A stretch of 64,000 bases of DNA from Cladopsammia gracilis (Eukaryota > Cnidaria > Anthozoa > Scleractinia > Dendrophylliidae): the NCBI GenBank assembly GCA_022457155.1, contig JAJGOT010000308.1, positions 672,001 through 736,000 of the forward strand. The letters are read 5' to 3'. Position numbers and translations under genes: made by a program. Shown here piece after piece: positions 58,224 through 64,000 of this stretch. The notes under the pieces were generated by a model. It saw nothing but the letters and a program-made list of their open reading frames with translations, searched no databases and was not told where the DNA came from. Within the stretch, counting starts at the first letter, position 1; each line of letters starts with the position of its first letter.

Positions 58224-60866
58224 TCAGGTGTTTGTTTTAATGTCTCCTTTAGGGATCAGGACAATTAACTTATTCACTGCTCGTTCAACTGTCACGAATC
58301 CTCTACCACTATATTCGGTGACACTTTCTCCCGGTTTTGGATTTTTGTATTGCACATGTACCCTTCTCACTCTCCCGTCTCCTCCTGGAAATGCCTTCAC
58401 TACGATCCCAAGTTTCCATTGTCCTCTGATTTGATTGGCGTCTTGAATAAGTACTACATCGCCCTCTCTGAGATTCCTTTGTGCTGTGTGCCACTTCGGT
58501 TGTATAAGTAAACTTGGAAAGTAGTCTCTGGTCCATTTCTTCCAGAAATAATTTACGATGCTTTGGACAAATTCAACTCGCTGACGAGGATTTAAAGCGT
58601 CTCTGAATGGTCCACTTGGTACTCTGGATGTTGCTCTTCCTAGTAATAAATCATTGGGACAGAGATATGTTCCATCATCAGGCGAAGTAGGATGTCTTCC
58701 GATTGGATGTTCATTCACAAGGTTCGCTGCTTCAAAGCAAACAGTCTGGAGTTCAGAGAATGTCATAACATGGTCACCAATGGCTGTCGTTATTGCTCGT
58801 TTTACTGATTTCACTAACGCTTCAGAAATTCCGTTTTTTCAAGGTGCGTCCGCCGGGGTAAATTCCCACTGAAAACCTTCCATCACGCCAAATTGCTGGA
58901 GTTCTTCTTGATTCCAATCTTTCACTATATTCGTCAATTCTTCGTTTGCGGCGACTAGTTGAGGGCCGTTATCAGAATACAGTTTAGAGGGGTAACCTCT
59001 TATGGATACAAATCGCCTCAAGACCATTAGAAATTTGTCGGTGCTGTAATCTGCAGCGAGATCTACATGGACTGCGCGTGTACTGAGGCAGTTAAATATT
59101 ACTCCATACGTTTTGCCAATCGTTCTTTTCTTTATCTCGTCTCGAATCTTGAATGGACCAAAGAGATCAATGGCTGTGCAGTACCAAGGAGGAGATGGAC
59201 GTAGTCTCTCAATTGGTAATTTTCCCATTATTTGTTCACTCAGTCGTTTATCCAATTTCTTGCATGTTACGCAGTTGTATCTAATTGATTTCACCATCTT
59301 CAATAGTTTGACGATCCAAAACTTCATGCGTATTTTACTGGATGTAGAAAGTACGCCGTGATGTCCCTTTCTGTGAATATATTCAGCATAAAGACGCGAA
59401 AAGCTATGATCATAAGGTAGAAGTATAACTTCGTTTTTGTTGTGACTCATCTCCATCCATCTTTCACCCCTTCCTCCAACTACGTATATTTCCTTTTCAT
59501 TCTTTCTTGGGCACAGGCGTTTATATTTTCCCCTTTTGATATCTTCATGCATAGTCTTTTGAGCTTCAATTATCCAGAAATGTTCTGCTTTTGCTATATC
59601 GTTTGGTGTCAATAACTTTGCTGCATTCTTGAATGATGATTTCGGTTCCGTTTGGTACATTGCCAATATCCTGGCCATTATTCTTATTAGTTTCCCATAA
59701 TTTGAATACTTGCTAATGTTAATTCTCGATGCCAGTGTGTCTTTTTTGTTTTCAGTGGAGCCCTTAGTAACGATGGATGCCATTCTGACTAGATCCGGAA
59801 GTTGTTTCTTTGTCAATGTTTTGTAAATCGGCCATTCGTTCTCGGGTAATTCAAGGAAACTGGGTCCGTTTTGCCAGATGCTTTCAGAATTTATTTTGAT
59901 CGGCCCTTTGCCGCGAGTAAGCCAGTCTGCAATATTGTATTTGCTTTCTATCCAAAACCAGTCACTGGGGTTTGTGTTCTGCTGTATTTCTCCCACGCGG
60001 GTTGCGGCAAAGGTGTTGAAGCCGTACGATTCCTTCTGTATCATACTGTGCACTATTTGAGAATCCACGACATGATAGCACTTTTGAATCTTGTATCTGC
60101 AGTGTCGTTGTAGAAATGCTTTAAGTCTTGAATTCAGTACAGCTCCACAGAGTTCGATTCTGTCGATTGACATTCCTTTCACTGGTGCGAGTCTATTCTT
60201 TGATATTATAAGTCTGCATTTAAATTGTCCGTCGTTTATTTTCCACCTGATATAGGCACATGCGCCATAAGCGTTGCTAGAACCATCGCTGAATATGATC
60301 AATATCGGCTCCCCTATTGCATTGTCTGGCTTTAAACATCTTTGGAATTTCGCATTGTTCATCTTTAGTAGGTCTTCGCAGAATTGTGTCCAGTCCCTTT
60401 TGTAATTGGTCGGGATCGGGTCGTCCCAGCCTAAATTGCTTTCGATCCCCCAAAGTTGTCTCATTAAAATCTTTGCTCTGACTGTAAATGGTCCCGCCAA
60501 CCCGAGTGGATCGTAAATGCTGTTCACCTGTGACAAAATCATTCTCTTTGTTGTACTGTTTGTATCATCTCGAATACTCGGTCGTCGTTGTTTGATATCA
60601 GATTGTGCATGTATTTTCCTTTTCCCTTTAACCGAGGTCTTTAATTGCACTTTATACTCAAATTCATCTTGTACTGGATTCCAAACAACTCCAAGGACCT
60701 TTTCTATGGTGTTCGACGCGTCGTTTGGTACAGTTAGGGTCCTAGTTTGGTCCGGCGTGCCATCATGAGTGAAAGTCCATTCTTTAATTTTGAAGCTTCC
60801 TTCGCTGAGTAAGTCTTCTATATCCTTCGTAAGCCGTTTCGCGTGTCCTTTATTAGATACACTCTA
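58224..60866 (-). pseudogene. pol: BEL/Pao RNase H and integrase part of pol
   Basis: Continues the gag-pol frame. RT connection (SIYDPLGLAGPFTVRAKILM), RNase H (IIFSDGSSNAYGACAY, SIDRIELCGAVL, VVDSQIVHSMI, IADWLTRG). Integrase zinc finger (HRKGHHG, then CVTCKKL), core AIDLFGPF and YSDNGPQL with the two catalytic Asp, and the Glu in NGISEALVKS. One TGA at 58839-58841 replaces the Trp expected just before KNGISE (TGG to TGA). C-terminal part VHVQYKNPKPGES ends at 58224. Confidence 0.88.
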
Positions 60867-62135
60867 TTATATGTGTGCAGCTTCAGCATACTTGTATTCT
60901 CCCATCTCAGCTGTCTTTCTCAATGCGACCGTGGCGATTGTCCCAGAAGGCTTGTCACCGAATGATACCCTTTGTATTACGTACGTGTCCGGTTGTTTTC
61001 CCGTGTCCATGTCTCTCCACAAAAAGCGATGTGTGTGCTGCTCTAGCGTTTTTGTCTTTACTGTATGATACATTTTCTTTATATCGCCGATCAATGCTAC
61101 TTCATTTTCCCTGAATCTTACGAGTATTCCTAGGAGGTTGTTAAGGAGGTGTGGTCCTTTCGCCCAGTAGTCGTTTAGGGTGTGGCCCATATACCGTGCG
61201 TTGCTGTTGAACACTATTCTCACTGGGGTAGATTTAGAGTCTGGTTTTAAAACCTCGTGATGCGAGATGTAGTGAATCGGTCCTTTGTAGTCCTCCAATT
61301 CCTGTTTGCTGAGTTTTCGTGCGACTTCTCGGTCGATCATATCTTCAATCTGTTTCTGATAGACTTCAGCGTGTCCTGTATTTTTCGCTAATCTCTTTTC
61401 CGTAGACATCAACATCCCCATAGCGGCTCTCCTGTTATTAGGTAATTCTCTTGGGTCCCGGATCCACGGATATTCTGCAATCCACCTTTTCTCTTCTCTG
61501 TTGTACTCCGGCTTGTCTTCGATCAGTCTAAGCTCCTTTTCTTCCTTTATCGTGTAGTCTTTGCTCCCTAATGCGCATTCTCCACACTTACATCCACCAC
61601 AATGGGGTACACATTCGACGCCAAGGTTTTCTATCCTGTAGAAGTCTTCGACTTTGGCAACTGCGGTATTCACCTTTACGTGGCCAAGATTACATTTCGT
61701 AGTCGCCTCTTTGATATAAGGATTCGTTCCGCCTATACATCTCCCGAAGCGATTCTTCAGCAAGAGAAGATGTCCCGAGCTTTGTTCCTTCTGTGGGTGG
61801 TAACCGGCGTATTCGTAACCTATTAATACGTCAGCCGTTCCTGATGGTCGTGATGTGTCTTCCCTTGATATATTCTTAAATAATTGAACCACTCCATCTA
61901 TGTTGACACTCTGTATTTCTGAAGTAATTTTGTCGATGCCGTAGACTTTGAACTGCACTTCTTGTCCCCTTTTATCGATCAATGAAAGTTTGTATCTGTT
62001 AGATGTAATTTTCTCGTGTTCGCCTCCCACTTTGACTACAGTCAGCTCTACTCTCTTTCCTTTCAAACGTTCAGACTGTGCTTTGCTGTTTGTGATAAAA
62101 CAAAGCGACGCTCCGCTGTCCCAAAGGACGTTGGC
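60867..62135 (-). pseudogene. pol: BEL/Pao protease and RT, YVDD deleted
   Basis: After a TGA at 62136-62138 the frame has the aspartic protease motif LWDSGASLCFITN, then DVLIGYEYAGYHP, then RT: GPIHYISHHEVLKPDSKSTP, VRIVFNSNA, LLGILVRFRENEVALIGDIK (motif A with D), FLWRD, RVSFGDKPSGTIATVAL. Right after AEAAHI comes TAG (60867-60869) and then SVSNKGHAKRLTKDIEDLL. The segment that should hold the catalytic YVDD/YMDD between these two blocks is absent, so an in-frame deletion removed the active site. Confidence 0.85.
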
Positions 62136-63776
62136 TCAGCTGTGCTTCGTAGAGATTTTCTGTAATTGCAAAAGACATGAATCTGTCATTGAGTCGTTGC
62201 ATAAGCTCGCTGCTCCGGATGCGTCTTCTGTTGGAGTTTTATCTCGGTGAAGTGTCTTATGGTGCCATCTGGTACAGTCATTTACACCGCATGGTTTCTT
62301 CTTTTTACACTCAAATAATCGGTGACCTCTTCTTAAGCAACACCAACACGCTCCCCTTTCCTTTAACAATCTCATCTTATCTTGGACTGTCTTCGACAGA
62401 TAGAATTTACAGTCATTTGTCCAGTGATCTGCTTCCCTGTGGAACAGACACTTGCTGTTCTGTGGACGACTGTTCGCGCCGGCGTCTTCTGCGTCTTCTG
62501 TGTCTTTACTTTTCCCATTAATTGTTGAATTGCTGTAAAGTCGGAGCTCTGCGGTGTTGTATTCGATTGCTCTTTTCTCGCTGAGGAGGAAGTTTAGTAG
62601 ACTTGGAAACTTGTTGGTTTTATCCACTGTGCTGTTATCTGCGCTCACCAGTTTGGCCCATTCTTTTCTCATTTCGGCAGGCAGCTTTCTTTCAATGATG
62701 CTCACTGAGCTGGTTGTCGTGATTTCTCTCTCTAACCCAAGTCTCTTCAGATCTCTATGTCCGCTCTCTACCGCGTCGACTAGTTCTATGAATTTTCTGC
62801 TCTCTCCTTCTCTGATGGGTCTTATACTTTGAATCGTGTTCATAATGGCGTCTGCGACTTTAGCGGGATCTCCCTACCTCTCATCTAGTCGTTTCCACAT
62901 CTCTTGGATATTGTCGTCAACGCCTCTGATGGTAACTGTTGCCTCCTTCCCGAGACAAGACCGCAGAACGTAGCACGCGCTATCTTTATTCACTGTAGGC
63001 ATCACCTGTTTTTGGAAATCTTGTTTAAACTGCGGATACTGTCGCACTGTTCCGTCGAAAAACGGCATTTTGACCTTTTCCAAGCGCAGGGCAGAGTTTT
63101 GTTCGGCGTTATTTTCGCGCTCTGTCGCGCTGGTAAACCTTCCAATTCTTTCGATTGTTTCGTTGTAACGTGTATGGATTCTTTGAATCCATTCGATTTC
63201 ATCTTCCGCGGCGGCCTCATTTGATATCTCAAGTAATTTGATGTGCGCGCTCTTACAGTCAGCTAGCGCGAGCTCGATATCACTTTTAGTTTTGCGCAAA
63301 GCCATCCCTGCGTTCTCGTCATTCGCTCTTGTTTCAATCACATTTTTAACATGTTTGACAAGTGTCTCAAAGATTGCTTCTGCGGATTTTTTCTTTATAA
63401 TAGTCTGTTGAACTATCCTTTGAAACTCTTCTTCTCGAAGTCTCATCATATGCTGGCGGTTCAATTCTTCCTTTTCTTTCTGTTCAATCAATTGTTTTTC
63501 ATTTTCATGCTTCGTGTATACCGCCGATGCTCCATTATATTCTTCTTGTAGTTCATCGATCCATTTTTCACCTGCCTCGATTTCCTCCTCAGAGAGGTAC
63601 ATTAAATAAATGTCATGCTTACCTTCCACCGTAGACCAGGCTTCGGTAAGTTCTTTAAACTTTGTTCTCAGAATCGCAGTACCTTTATCTTCAGCTATCG
63701 CCTTGAAGAATTCGTTCTTTTTTCTCGTGAATCTTGTCTTCGCGCTTCTACGTATCTTCAGGCCGTCTTCTGCCAT
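62136..63776 (-). pseudogene. gag: BEL/Pao gag
   Basis: Start at ATG 63776, 19 bases inside the LTR boundary. A long charged coiled-coil region is followed by the BEL gag core (LEKVKMPFFDGTVRQYPQFK, CLGKEATVTIRGV, then ERxGDPAKVADAI). A TAG at 62874-62876 replaces the Tyr expected in ERYGDP. Then zinc knuckles (CLFHREADHWTNDC; CWCCLRRGHRLFEC; CGVNDCTRWHH). TGA at 62136 separates it from protease. The frame is the same as pol. Confidence 0.88.
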
Positions 63777-63794
63777 TATACTTCCGATTTCGAA

Positions 63795-64000
63795 TGTACT
63801 GCTAGCTGCCAAATACCAAGGTTCCAAATAATGTACACTTTATTCTTCCTGTTATTTATCTCTGTACAAGTTCAAATCTATTCGAAATCTAGTAGAAATA
63901 TATATGTTTCTGTCAGAAAGATTGTCAGGATAACCAAGCACATAAAGTAACGTATACATACCCGTTGGTGTCTCAAATTCCGCGACTAGTAGTCATTTAG
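63795..64000 (-). repeat. BEL/Pao 5' LTR (partial)
   Basis: First 206 bases (plus-strand order) of the 290-bp LTR, cut by the end of the window. Confidence 0.9.

Larger units (their letters stand above)
57846..64000 (-). mobile_element. BEL/Pao LTR retrotransposon
   Basis: Minus-strand element: 3' LTR 57846-58135, gag-pol 58224-63776, 5' LTR from 63795 to beyond the window edge (206 of 290 bp visible). Purine tract GAAGGCGGGGAG adjoins the 3' LTR. Protein order gag, zinc knuckles, protease, RT, RNase H, integrase in one frame is the BEL/Pao layout. Four in-frame stops and loss of the RT active site make it defective. Confidence 0.92.

Overview
This window is eukaryotic nuclear DNA made almost entirely of mobile elements. 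The mix of elements (Polinton/Maverick-type virus-like transposons, a BEL/Pao LTR retrotransposon, Penelope-like elements, L1-type LINE pieces, a PIF1-like helicase remnant, a TIR element, minisatellites) points to an invertebrate metazoan. An anthozoan cnidarian is my best guess from recall of similar repeats. No ordinary host gene is recognisable.

Layout. 1-15 kb: repeats and fragments: a PIF1-like helicase remnant (minus, 0.5-1.0 kb), a third-copy fragment of a Polinton fibre gene (6.8-7.5 kb), a 53-bp minisatellite (9.45-10.19 kb), a TIR element with an apparent 9-bp target duplication (10978-12694), and shuffled LINE pieces (12.8-14.9 kb). 15.2-26.5 kb plus 46.3-47.67 kb: an older, GC-richer Polinton with damaged DNA polymerase, ATPase, fibre and penton genes. 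26531-46296: a younger, very AT-rich, apparently intact Polinton/adintovirus-like element. It has ~736-bp TIRs starting AG and ending CT and a 6-bp target duplication (ATCTCA), and sits inside the penton gene of the older element. 47.67-50.37 kb and 56.2-57.85 kb: two blocks of a 32-bp minisatellite. 51.1-56.2 kb: two tandem Penelope-like copies, each with a hammerhead ribozyme motif. 57.85 kb to the end: a BEL/Pao element on the minus strand, with a duplicated LTR plus integrase fragment at 50.4-51.1 kb.

The intact element has two halves. The left half, plus strand, carries what looks like the replication and early set: an unknown gene, protein-primed family B DNA polymerase, a zinc-ribbon transcription factor candidate, a pair of paralogues of unknown function and an SSB-like protein. 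Most of these have the same TATTTATATA(T)AATAAAA leader, and several end in hairpin plus T-run terminators. The other genes are morphogenetic: integrase, phospholipase A2, adenovirus-type protease, a pVI/pX-like protein, major capsid protein, a small basic core protein, penton, a coiled-coil protein, packaging ATPase, a fibre with phage-like pseudo-repeats and a two-TM protein. Four minus-strand virion transcription units share a different leader motif (WTATAWATCTWA).

The most striking observation is that zinc ribbon, phospholipase A2 and integrase lie in three successive -1 frames. The two are linked by textbook slippery heptamers, G GGA AAC followed by a 15-bp hairpin, and A AAA AAC followed by an H-type pseudoknot (7 bp + 10 bp, all perfect). 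This looks like a retrovirus-style double programmed -1 frameshift in a DNA transposon/virus. The protease is also in the -1 frame of its upstream partner and lacks the virion-gene leader.
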